A stretch of DNA of 40,786 nt, from positions 1 to 40,786 of the forward strand of contig CAMCQR010000012.1 in assembly GCA_945877115.1 (NCBI GenBank). Reading direction: 5' to 3'. Under the pieces are notes generated by a model, which searched no databases, was not told the DNA's origin, and was given only the letters and a program-made list of their open reading frames with translations. Made by a program: the position numbers and the translations under genes. This DNA is from Synechococcus sp. UW140 (lineage in GTDB: Bacteria > Cyanobacteriota > Cyanobacteriia > PCC-6307 > Cyanobiaceae). Position 1 is the stretch's first letter; every line of letters starts with the position of its first letter. This document shows, in pieces, positions 16,759 to 24,549 of this stretch.

Positions 16759-18235
16759 GGGCCGCCTCCAGAAAGCGGCGCAGGGCTCCTTCGCGCTTGT
16801 TCAGTTCGTATTGCTTCTGCAGCACCTCCCGGACGCCGCCATCTCCCCAGTCCTGATCCTGGCGAAAGTAGGTGATGAAGCCGCGTCCGGCGACCCGCGT
16901 CAGCCAGGCGGCCGTCACCGCTTGTACCGCCCGACTCAAGAGCAGGGCCGGCAGGTTCAAGCTCAGGGCACCGCTGATCAGACCGATTCCCCCTTTGATC
17001 AGACCTAACCCAGCAAGGGTGCGGCCCACCGACAGGGCCAGGTCCTGGGCCGCCTCCCGGCTGAGGCTCACGCCGTAGACGCGGCCGATCTCGATCACCA
17101 TCTGGGCATTGACCGCCGCCGTCCCCAGCAGGTCCACCCCCGGCAGGGGATTGACCAGCAACACACCAGCCCCGATCCACATGTAGCGCTCCACGGTGGT
17201 CTCAGCATCCCGGCCGCGCTGGCGGTCCAGGAGCTGCTGACTGGCTTCTCCCAGCTGGCGGCTCTGGAGCAGCAGGTTGTCGGCGATCAACTCTTCTCCG
17301 TCGGCCCGTAGTACCGCCGCCATGCGCTTCAGCAGCCCCTGGACCTCCGCAGCCGGTTGGATCGGGCGGCCGCCAGGCATCGGCACGCTCTGGGGCGAGG
17401 CGCTGGCCGCAATGACATCTTCTGGAGCGATGCGGCCAGCTCCCCGCTGTCGCAACAGGGCCAGCAGTCGTTCTTCCTCCCGTTCGCCCCGCAGGTCGCA
17501 CTTGTTGAGGACCAGCAGCAGGCGTTTACCCAGGCTGGCCAGGGTGTCGAACACCTCCTGCTCCGCTGCCCGTAGGTCGCCATCCACGACCAGCAGCAGT
17601 AGGTCGGCTTTGGCGGCCCGGCGCCGGGCCAGTTCTTCGCGCTGCCGTCCCTCCTGACCGCCTTCGAGGATCCCTGGGGTGTCCTCCAGAATCACGGCCC
17701 GGGGCAGGCCCTCCAGCCGCAGGCGGTAGCGCGCGCTGCGCTCGGTGGAGCCCATGGCCGCCGCCACGCTGCCCACCAGCTCGTTAAGCAGGGCTCGGAT
17801 CAGGGAGGTCTTGCCCGTGGAGCCGCTGCCAAAGACGGCGATTTCCAGGTCCCCCCGTTCCAGTTCGGTCTGCAGGCGCTGGCGTTCCTGGCGCAGGGCT
17901 TCCCGCTCCACCTCGTCACGCACTCGATCGAGGGTTTGGTCGATGGCCACCAGCTGGCGGGTGGCCGCCTCCCGGCGGCTGCTGGCGGGGGGTGGCGGCG
18001 GGCTGGAGGGCCCTGGGCGGGCTTTGCCGCCGCGGCGCCACCAGGGCAGTACCAATTGGGCCAGCCCCAGGGCCAGGGCCGCCAACAGCAGCACCACCAT
18101 GGGGGCCACCAGCCAGCCCGGCAGCCAATAACTCAACTGCCAGATCAACTGGTTGAAGCCCTGCAGCACGGCGGCGATCAACAACAGCGCCAACAGGCCC
18201 AGGCCGATCCCCATCCACAGGCGCATCCTGGGCAT
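16634..18235 (-). CDS. Membrane GTPase with DUF697-like C-terminal domain
   Basis: A 533-residue Era/YcjF-like GTPase. Two membrane helices lie at about residues 9-27 and 42-66, then a proline-rich linker. The G domain has the P-loop GSGSTGKTS (136-144), DTPG (185-188) and NKCD (244-247). The C-terminal half has hydrophobic segments typical of the DUF697 group (WIGAGVLLVNPLPGVDLLGT and the LIKGGIGLISGALSLNLPA region). Such GTPases are membrane-bound; their cellular role is poorly known. The start ATG at 18235 overlaps the stop of the FHA-PBP gene by one base (TGATG), implying coupling to cell-wall synthesis genes. The 3' end overlaps an opposing small gene. Confidence 0.88.
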   Translation of the reverse strand: MPRMRLWMGIGLGLLALLLIAAVLQGFNQLIWQLSYWLPGWLVAPMVVLLLAALALGLAQLVLPWWRRGGKARPGPSSPPPPPASSRREAATRQLVAIDQTLDRVRDEVEREALRQERQRLQTELERGDLEIAVFGSGSTGKTSLIRALLNELVGSVAAAMGSTERSARYRLRLEGLPRAVILEDTPGILEGGQEGRQREELARRRAAKADLLLLVVDGDLRAAEQEVFDTLASLGKRLLLVLNKCDLRGEREEERLLALLRQRGAGRIAPEDVIAASASPQSVPMPGGRPIQPAAEVQGLLKRMAAVLRADGEELIADNLLLQSRQLGEASQQLLDRQRGRDAETTVERYMWIGAGVLLVNPLPGVDLLGTAAVNAQMVIEIGRVYGVSLSREAAQDLALSVGRTLAGLGLIKGGIGLISGALSLNLPALLLSRAVQAVTAAWLTRVAGRGFITYFRQDQDWGDGGVREVLQKQYELNKREGALRRFLEAALSRVVEPWQRRQELRLPPRAPGRGPGPRGEEAVRGPGDPAR

Positions 18236-20466
18236 CAGGGTGCGGCGGCGGAGCGGATGATTTCACCCCAGAGTCCGGCGGCCAGGGCGCTTGTGGCTCG
18301 GCTGGGACGGTTGTCGTCATTGCCCATCCAGATCCCCATGACCCAGTGCCGCGTTGGTTCATAACCCAGGAAAAGCAGGTCCCGACCCTCGTTCGTGGTT
18401 CCGGTTTTGCCCCCGGCCCGCCCGCCCACATAGGCCGCCGTGCCTGTGCCGTTACTCACCACTCCCCGGAGTAGTTCCTGCATGGTCGCCGCTGTGCTGG
18501 CGGCCATGGCGCGCCGGCCGACGTTGTGGAAATTGGGGGTGTCCCGCCCTCCACGGCAGGGGGGCTCGCCGGTTTTGGCGGCGTTGCTGCCTTGGCTTCT
18601 TTTGCCCTCAATGCCGCTGCCCGATTCCTTGTCGCTGCCATTGCAACGCTCGGCGTCGGTAAGTTTGCGAATGGTGCTCGGGGCATGCCAGATGCCGTCG
18701 TTGGCAACGGCCCCATAGGCGGCGGTCAGCTCCAGCAGGGTCACCTCACTTTGGCCAAGGGCCAGTCCAGGCACTGGTTCCAGGGGGCTGGTGATGCCCA
18801 GGTCCCGCGCTTTTTGGGTGAGGGCGGTGAGGCCGACGCGACGGGCCAGGCGCAAGGCAGCCGTGTTGCTGCTAATCGCCAGGGCCTGCCGCAGGCTGAT
18901 CATGCCCCCGCAAGCACTATCGAAAAACTGTCCTTGCCAGCGCAGGGGTCCGCAGGCGATTGAATCGCCGGCCCTAGCTCCCTGTTCAATGGCCACGACG
19001 TAGGGAATCAGCTTGAAGGTGCTGCCCGGTTGCCGCTGGGCCATGGTGGCTCGATTGAACTGGCTTTGGCGGTAATCACGGCCACCGGCAATCGCCAGGA
19101 TGCCGCTGGTGCGGCTGTCGAGCACCACCACAGCCCCCTCGCTGACGCCGAGCCCGGCGCTGGCCAGAAGCTTCTGGCGCAGCAGGCGCTCCACCAGGGT
19201 TTGCAACGCTGGATCGAGATGGGTATCGATGAGGTAGTTGCCCTCGGCGGCCACATCGCTGCCCACCAGGTTTGCTAAATCACGGCGCACCTGGTCGTTG
19301 TAGAAGGGGGCCACATGGCGCGCGCTGGAACGGCAAGCGTTAGCCGCCAGTTCAATGGGGGCTCGGCGGGCGCGGTGGGCCTGGTCGGAGCTGATGCGGC
19401 CATTGGATTCCATCTTGGCCAGCACGCCGTTGCGGGCGGCCAGGGCGGCCTGGGGGTCAAGGCAGGGGTCGTAGCCATTGGGGGAGGGCAGCAGCCCCAC
19501 CAGCAGGGCCGCCTGTTCGAGGTTGAGCCGTTTGGCCGGACGATCGAAGTAGCGGCGGGCAGCATCCTCGAAGCCCCAACCCACCCCCAGATACACCCGA
19601 TTCAGGTAGCTGCGCAGGAGTTCGGCCTTGCTGAACCGGGCTTCCAATTGCAATGCCACCAACAGCTCGCGCCATTTGCGGGCCAGGGTTTCCCCTTGGC
19701 CCACCTGTTCGGGGTAGAGGCTGCGGGCCAACTGTTGGGTCAGGGTGCTGCCCCCTTCCAGGACCCGGCCCCCTATCAGGTTGGCGACTAGGGCCCGCCC
19801 CGTTCCGATGGGATCGACCCCTGGATGCCACCAGAAACGACTGTCCTCACTGGCGAGGAGGGCCTGGATCAGCACTGGTGAAAATTGACCCAGCGAGCCG
19901 AGCTCGCGATGGTACTGGTCTTCCGCTGAGGCGATTGGGCGGTTTTGCTGGTCGTAGAGAACGAGGGGGCCCCGGATCGGGGCCAGGCTGCCCCGAATCG
20001 GCACCTGCAGGTACGACAGCGTCAACAGCAGCACCCCAGCCAGGGCAGCGCCCGCCAGGCTGGCCGACGCCAAACGCCGCCAACGGTTCCGTCCAGGCCA
20101 ACGGGGGCTCTCAAAGGTGACTTCCGGCAGGCCCCCCTCCTGGTTGGGTCCAAAGCGCACGCCATCGCCGTCGCGTAGCACCAGCTGCTGCACCCTGCGG
20201 CCTTGCCACCACAAGCCATTGGTGGAGTCGCAGTCGCTCAGCAGCCAGTTTCGCCCCCGTTGTTCCAGAAGGGCATGGCGTCGGCTGACAGCGCCATGGT
20301 CAATCACCACATCGGAGCCCGTCTCCCGACCGATGCGGTAGCAACTGCCGTGCAGAGGCACGTATCGGGGTTCTTCGCCCGGCACATGCAGCAGCAGGTG
20401 GGCCTCGCCGCTGGAGTGTCGCCTCAAGGGTCTGGGGCGAAGGAATTCAGGGGGTGCTGGAACCAC
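18235..20466 (-). CDS. Class A penicillin-binding protein with N-terminal FHA domain
   Basis: A 743-residue bifunctional peptidoglycan synthase. An FHA phosphopeptide-binding domain comes first (about residues 25-115), with RIGRETGSDVVID, AVSRRHALLE and DCDSTNGLWWQGR. A membrane helix (about 131-152) follows. The GT51 transglycosylase has catalytic Glu207 in ASEDSRFWWHPGVD and GGSTLTQQLARSL. The transpeptidase has S482-TFK, SSN (532-534) and KTG (687-689). A low-complexity polar insert (about 602-650) interrupts the transpeptidase before KTG. The start is probably the GTG at 20466, overlapping the lspA stop by 20 bases; the open frame continues to 20616 inside lspA but is a shadow. The FHA domain suggests control by a Ser/Thr kinase. 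Confidence 0.93.
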   Translation of the reverse strand: MVPAPPEFLRPRPLRRHSSGEAHLLLHVPGEEPRYVPLHGSCYRIGRETGSDVVIDHGAVSRRHALLEQRGRNWLLSDCDSTNGLWWQGRRVQQLVLRDGDGVRFGPNQEGGLPEVTFESPRWPGRNRWRRLASASLAGAALAGVLLLTLSYLQVPIRGSLAPIRGPLVLYDQQNRPIASAEDQYHRELGSLGQFSPVLIQALLASEDSRFWWHPGVDPIGTGRALVANLIGGRVLEGGSTLTQQLARSLYPEQVGQGETLARKWRELLVALQLEARFSKAELLRSYLNRVYLGVGWGFEDAARRYFDRPAKRLNLEQAALLVGLLPSPNGYDPCLDPQAALAARNGVLAKMESNGRISSDQAHRARRAPIELAANACRSSARHVAPFYNDQVRRDLANLVGSDVAAEGNYLIDTHLDPALQTLVERLLRQKLLASAGLGVSEGAVVVLDSRTSGILAIAGGRDYRQSQFNRATMAQRQPGSTFKLIPYVVAIEQGARAGDSIACGPLRWQGQFFDSACGGMISLRQALAISSNTAALRLARRVGLTALTQKARDLGITSPLEPVPGLALGQSEVTLLELTAAYGAVANDGIWHAPSTIRKLTDAERCNGSDKESGSGIEGKRSQGSNAAKTGEPPCRGGRDTPNFHNVGRRAMAASTAATMQELLRGVVSNGTGTAAYVGGRAGGKTGTTNEGRDLLFLGYEPTRHWVMGIWMGNDDNRPSRATSALAAGLWGEIIRSAAAP

Positions 20467-20965
20467 GGGAGTGGCGCTGGGGCGCAAGCAGATGGATGGC
20501 GAAGCAGGCCACGGCCAGATTGATGGCGATGTCGGCGATGTTGAAGATCGGAAACGAGATGGGCATGAATTCCAGAAAGTCGACCACCGCCCCCAGCCGC
20601 CACCGGTCCAGACCATTGCCTGCCGCTCCCCCGAGCAGGAAGCCGAAGGCCAGGGCTTGCCAACGGTCGGTCGGGGGCTCCCTCAGGATCCATAGCACCA
20701 GGCCCAGGCTCACCAGCAGGCTGATCCAGCCCAGTAGTTGGGGATTGCCGCTTAACAGGCTCCAGGCCGCGCCGGTATTGCTGACCCGGCGCAGCTGCAA
20801 CAGTCCGGGCAGGAACGGATGTCCTTCCCCTGCAGGCAGGTGGCCCAAGGCCCAGGCCTTGCTGAGTTGATCGAAAAGGACCAACATCGTGGCCAGCAGC
20901 AAGGCCAGAAGCCTGCGGCGATAGGGCCTTGGACCTTGGCCTGGGGAGGGGGGTCTGGCGTTCAC
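20447..20965 (-). CDS. lspA: Lipoprotein signal peptidase LspA
   Basis: LspA is the membrane aspartyl protease that removes signal peptides from lipidated prolipoproteins. The 172-residue product has four hydrophobic segments and the family motifs: FDQLSKAWAL, RVSNTGAAWSLL, GNGLDRWRLGAVVDFLEF with catalytic Asp129, and FPIFNIADIAIN with catalytic Asp145. The GTG start at 20965 overlaps the bioY stop in a GTGA junction, which settles the start; the frame is open further upstream but only as a shadow of bioY. It lies between bioY and the FHA-PBP gene in a four-gene envelope operon with overlaps at every junction. Confidence 0.95.
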   Translation of the reverse strand: MNARPPSPGQGPRPYRRRLLALLLATMLVLFDQLSKAWALGHLPAGEGHPFLPGLLQLRRVSNTGAAWSLLSGNPQLLGWISLLVSLGLVLWILREPPTDRWQALAFGFLLGGAAGNGLDRWRLGAVVDFLEFMPISFPIFNIADIAINLAVACFAIHLLAPQRHSRGSSTP

Positions 20966-21534
20966 GATTCGATCAACAGCAGGTGGCGCAGGGGCCAGGC
21001 CAGAACGCCGGCCGCACAGCAGAGCAGGAGCTGGGGAAACACCGCCATCGCATAGCCACTGAGCAGAGGGATCACATTGGCCCCCCAACGGCCCACCAAG
21101 GTCCCCAGCAGCAGGTTGGCCATGCCGCAGAACTGCAGCACCAGCAAGCCAATAGCTGCGGCACCGGCCAGGGCCAGGGGATCATTCATGCCGTTCTGGC
21201 GTGAAAGTTTGCCGGTGACCCAGGCCGCTGGTAGAAAGCCGGCCAGGTATCCGAAGCCCGGATCCAGGAGGTAACTGGGGCCGCCACCACCGTGAAAAAC
21301 CGGGAGCTGGAACAGGCCGATGCTCAGGTAAGCGGCCGCCGCCAGCAGGCCGGCGCGATGCCCCCCCACCAGGGCTGTGAGCAACAAGGCTGGCACCTGC
21401 AGGGTCACGCCCAAGGGCTGTAGGGCCAAGGTCCCTTGGTCGGGGAAGGGGAAGACGGCAGGAATCAGGCCACCGGCCAGGATCAGTAAGAGACCGGCGA
21501 TCGCACCGCTCCAGGTAGCTAGGGCCCGCAACAT
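20962..21534 (-). CDS. bioY: Biotin transporter BioY
   Basis: BioY is the biotin-binding membrane S-component of an ECF-type vitamin transporter; some BioY proteins can act without their energizing module. The 190-residue product has about six hydrophobic helices and family motifs: QPLGVTLQVPALLLTALVGG in the first half, GGPSYLLDPGFGYLAGF in the middle, and the charged FPQLLLCCAAGVLAWPLRHLLL end. No ECF ATPase or BioN gene is in the window. ATG at 21534 is the only sensible start. It is the first gene of the bioY-lspA-PBP-GTPase operon, transcribed divergently from sipA across a 77-base gap that must hold both promoters. Confidence 0.9.
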   Translation of the reverse strand: MLRALATWSGAIAGLLLILAGGLIPAVFPFPDQGTLALQPLGVTLQVPALLLTALVGGHRAGLLAAAAYLSIGLFQLPVFHGGGGPSYLLDPGFGYLAGFLPAAWVTGKLSRQNGMNDPLALAGAAAIGLLVLQFCGMANLLLGTLVGRWGANVIPLLSGYAMAVFPQLLLCCAAGVLAWPLRHLLLIES

Positions 21535-21611
21535 GGCATTACCGGGGTGCCTTCCATCCTGCAGCAGTTAGGTTCGGCTGAAAAGGGCGTGAATCCGCGT
21601 CCCCTGCCGCC

Positions 21612-21914
21612 ATGCCCGGCTCTTCCCCTCCTTCTCTCCCCGGTTCCCCGGGCCCATCCCCCGAGGCCAGAGAGGTCCCGCCTGCGTCTGAGATCGCCCT
21701 GGCGGTCGGGGATGCCGTGCGCCTGGTCGGCGTGCCGCCTTATCTCAAGACCGCAGATCCGATGCCCATGTTGCGGCCATCGGATCTGGTGGAATCCGAC
21801 GAAATCGGCCATGTGGTCGAAATCCGTGCCCTCGGTCAGTGCGCCGTGCGGTTCCGCCGCGGTGCCTTTCTGATACGGCGGGTGGATCTCAGTCCTGTGG
21901 AGGTCCCTGGCTAA
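21612..21914 (+). CDS. sipA: SipA-like regulatory protein (DUF3148)
   Basis: A 100-residue protein with a proline/serine-rich N-terminal tail (about 25 residues) followed by the compact SH3-like DUF3148 domain. The diagnostic stretch is VGVPPYLKTADPMPMLRPSDL, then EIGHVVEIRALGQCAVRFRRGAFLIRR. SipA was described in freshwater cyanobacteria as a small protein that binds the histidine kinase NblS, a regulator of high-light and nutrient-stress genes. Older annotation calls it an NAD(P)H dehydrogenase assembly protein. The tail is longer than in typical homologues. The stop lies inside the 3' end of the opposing M16 gene (26-base overlap). Confidence 0.87.
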   Translation: MPGSSPPSLPGSPGPSPEAREVPPASEIALAVGDAVRLVGVPPYLKTADPMPMLRPSDLVESDEIGHVVEIRALGQCAVRFRRGAFLIRRVDLSPVEVPG

Positions 21915-23190
21915 GGCGGTGATCAGTCCATACGGCTGCAGCGGGTTCGAGGCCCTCGGCTGGGCCCACCAGACTGAGGCTGGGATGGCGTAGCCAACGC
22001 AATGCGGCTTGCTGGAGATCGTGCGGGGTGAGGCCAGAGGCCCGCTCCAAGGTGCGTTCGACGTGATTTTCGGCAAGCCCGTGGCTGAGAACCAGGGAAA
22101 GACGGTCGGCGATCTGGGAGCAGGTCTGACGACCCATGGCGTCTTGGCCCCGGAACTTGGCCTGGGCCAGTTCCAGCTCCGCTGCGCTAAGGGGCTCCTC
22201 CAGCAGGCGGCTCCATTCGTCCAGCAGGCAGTGGGTGGCTTCTTCGGCCCGATCCGCCGAACTCGATAGATGCATCACGAAGGGCGCAGCACCGGATCGG
22301 GCCGGCATGTGCACCCCCACGTCGTAAGCCAGGCCCCGCTCCTCCCGCATCACCTGGAACAGGCGGGCTGACATGCCCGCACCCAGATGGGTCTGGAGCA
22401 GCCGCAAGGCTGGGCCATCGGGATGGCCCAGGGGCAGAGTGGTGGTACCCAGCATCAACACCAACTGCTCGGTGTCCTGCTCCTGGAGCTCGATTTTGCC
22501 GCAGTGCTCCGACGGGGGTTGGCTGTTTTCGTCGCCCTGGGTGGGTGGCAGGGCCGTCGCCCAGGGACAGTTGTGCAGGGGGGTCTCCAGCAGCGCCTGG
22601 AGGTCGGGCGGCACGGTTCCGCAGAGCACCAGCACGGCCCCACCGGCCCCCAGTCCGGTGACGATGGACTGCAGATCCGGGCCCGTCAGGGCAGCCAGTT
22701 CAGCTTCCACCCCCAGGGGGTCATGGCCGTAGGGCCCATCGCCGTAAAGAAGAGTGCGCAGTCCATCGTGGGCTAGTTGGAAGGGGTCTTCTCGCTGGCG
22801 CCGCAGGGTTTGAAGGTTGAGTTGGCGCTCCAAGTCGACTTGGTCGTCCTCCAGGCGGGGGCGCCGCACCATCTCCAGGAGCAGGGGCAACAGGACTTCG
22901 GCGTCTTCGGCGGCGCAATGCAGGCCCACCGTCAAGGCGTCTTCACTGGCCTCCGCCCGCAGGGAGGCCCCGCGCCCCTCAACGCAATCGGCCAGGGCCT
23001 CGGCATCAAGGCTGCCGCAACCCCGGGTCATCAGTCCGGCCAGTAGCTGGTGGGCCCCTCGCTGGTGTCGGGGGTCGGCGCTGCTGCCGCCCCGCAGGAC
23101 CAGCCGTGCCGCCAGCAGGGCCGGGCCGGGCCGTTGCTGGGCCACCACGGGCAGTCCGCCGGTGAGCACGAAACGTTGGTGGATCGTCAT
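21889..23190 (-). CDS. M16-family peptidase-like protein lacking the zinc motif
   Basis: A 433-residue protein with the two-lobed M16 fold but without the HXXEH zinc-binding motif: at the corresponding place it has RGAHQLLAGLM (around His47), so the catalytic glutamate and second histidine are missing. It keeps the substrate-binding features, including the C-terminal LGAGMSARLFQVMREERGLAYDVG segment (arginine/tyrosine motif). It is therefore probably the non-catalytic partner of the upstream M16 peptidase, as alpha and beta subunits are in mitochondrial processing peptidase. The two genes overlap through ATGA. The assignment of fold is secure; the dimer is inference. Its 3' end overlaps sipA. 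Confidence 0.9.
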   Translation of the reverse strand: MTIHQRFVLTGGLPVVAQQRPGPALLAARLVLRGGSSADPRHQRGAHQLLAGLMTRGCGSLDAEALADCVEGRGASLRAEASEDALTVGLHCAAEDAEVLLPLLLEMVRRPRLEDDQVDLERQLNLQTLRRQREDPFQLAHDGLRTLLYGDGPYGHDPLGVEAELAALTGPDLQSIVTGLGAGGAVLVLCGTVPPDLQALLETPLHNCPWATALPPTQGDENSQPPSEHCGKIELQEQDTEQLVLMLGTTTLPLGHPDGPALRLLQTHLGAGMSARLFQVMREERGLAYDVGVHMPARSGAAPFVMHLSSSADRAEEATHCLLDEWSRLLEEPLSAAELELAQAKFRGQDAMGRQTCSQIADRLSLVLSHGLAENHVERTLERASGLTPHDLQQAALRWLRHPSLSLVGPAEGLEPAAAVWTDHRLSQGPPQD

Positions 23191-24467
23191 GCCGGCACCG
23201 CTTCCAGGACCGAGGCGAGGGCCGGATCAAACCCGATGAGCACCTGGTGCTGCAGGGTCTCGGGGGTCCAGCGCTGCAGCATTTCCAGGGGGCTGGCGAG
23301 GCGGTATTGCCGCTGCCAGAGCTGATTACTGCCGATCAAGCCGGCCACGCCGGCCGACGATTCGAGGCTGAAGCGATAGCTGTTGGCCACCAGCCGTTGG
23401 GCCCGTTCCCATTCCTCCTTGGTGATTGGTGCGGCCATCACCTCCTGCCAGACCTCCGTGATCGCTCGCCGCACCGCCTCCAGATCGTCCGGTTCACAGA
23501 CCGCCTCCAGCAGGGCCAGGCTGCCGCCCTGCATGGCGTGGAGATCGAGATCAATGCTTTCCACCAGCCGTAGGTCCTCCCGCAGGCGGTCAACCAGTCG
23601 GCTGCGGCGGCCTTCGGACAAGACTGTCGTGGCCAGGTCGCTGCCGATCACGGCCTCCAGATTCCCAGCCGGAGGTTGGGCCCAGGCCATCAGCAGGCGG
23701 GCCGCCTCCAGCCGGGGTAACGCCAGGCGTTGTTCTCCCGGCACCACCTGGAGCGTTGGGGCCTGGATGGTGTCGGTTGGATCCCCGTTCGTCAGGGTCC
23801 CCAGGGGGCCAAGGGCGGCCCGGCTGGCCAGTTGGCCATCGCCAGTGGCCCCAGCCAGGGCCAGCACGCATCCTCCGGGTCGGTACAGCCGTTGGTGGAA
23901 GGCGGCCATGGTCTCGGGGTCATGGTGCAACAACGATTCCCGATCGCCCAAAATGGGCAGGCTGTAGGGATGGCCCGGGCAAGCTGCGGCCAGGAGCCGT
24001 TGCAGGGCAACCTCTTCGGGTTGATCTTCACTCTGGGCCAGTTCTTCTAAAACCACCTGGCGCTCCATGGCGAAGGCCTCGGCTTCCAGGCGGGGGCGCA
24101 AGACCAGATCGAGCAGCAGGTCGAGGGCTTCTGGCGCCGCTTCGGGCGGAATCAGGACGTGGAAATGAACGTCATCAAAGCCGGTGGCGGCATTGGTCAT
24201 TCCCCCCAGGGCCTCGACACGGCGATCGAATTCGCCCGCGGCAAGAGCATCACTGCCCTTGAACACCATGTGCTCAAGGAAGTGGGCCAGACCATGCTCA
24301 TGCTGATGCTCAAAGGAACTGCCGGCTTGACACCAAAAGTCAATGCACACCAGGGGGGCTTCGGGCAGGGGCAGGCTCACCAATTCGACCCCATTGGCGA
24401 GTCGTTGCCGTTCGGGATCACCCAGGCCGCTCAGCAACGGGGCCGAAGAACCCCTCGTCTCACTCAT
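23187..24467 (-). CDS. M16-family zinc metallopeptidase, catalytic subunit
   Basis: A 426-residue pitrilysin-family peptidase with an intact active site: HFLEH (His62, Glu65, His66) in GLAHFLEHMVFKGS and the downstream glutamate in RQVVLEELAQSEDQP. The SEGRRSRLVDRLRED segment and the C-terminal inactive lobe complete the fold. Related proteases degrade peptides or process transit-type signals; the substrate here is unknown. The start at 24467 (MSETRGSS) is chosen because the family's first strand (RQRLANGVELVSLP) begins 20 residues later, although the frame is open upstream to 24755. It is translated first and coupled by ATGA to the zinc-less partner. Confidence 0.93.
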   Translation of the reverse strand: MSETRGSSAPLLSGLGDPERQRLANGVELVSLPLPEAPLVCIDFWCQAGSSFEHQHEHGLAHFLEHMVFKGSDALAAGEFDRRVEALGGMTNAATGFDDVHFHVLIPPEAAPEALDLLLDLVLRPRLEAEAFAMERQVVLEELAQSEDQPEEVALQRLLAAACPGHPYSLPILGDRESLLHHDPETMAAFHQRLYRPGGCVLALAGATGDGQLASRAALGPLGTLTNGDPTDTIQAPTLQVVPGEQRLALPRLEAARLLMAWAQPPAGNLEAVIGSDLATTVLSEGRRSRLVDRLREDLRLVESIDLDLHAMQGGSLALLEAVCEPDDLEAVRRAITEVWQEVMAAPITKEEWERAQRLVANSYRFSLESSAGVAGLIGSNQLWQRQYRLASPLEMLQRWTPETLQHQVLIGFDPALASVLEAVPA

Positions 24468-24549
24468 GGATGCGTGGCAGGATCGCCATTCTGCGTGGCT
24501 GGGCGTCCCTTTGTCCTCTCCCCATGGTTCGGGTCTGCCGGATGGGTCC

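Noticed and set aside
18526-19791. Several open frames antisense to the PBP gene
   Set aside because: They are low-complexity and overlap a gene with complete GT51 and transpeptidase motifs.
1564-21504. HIP1 palindrome (GCGATCGC) repeats
   Set aside because: I found only three copies (1564, 7166, 21497), about what base composition would give, so there is no HIP1 enrichment in this window.
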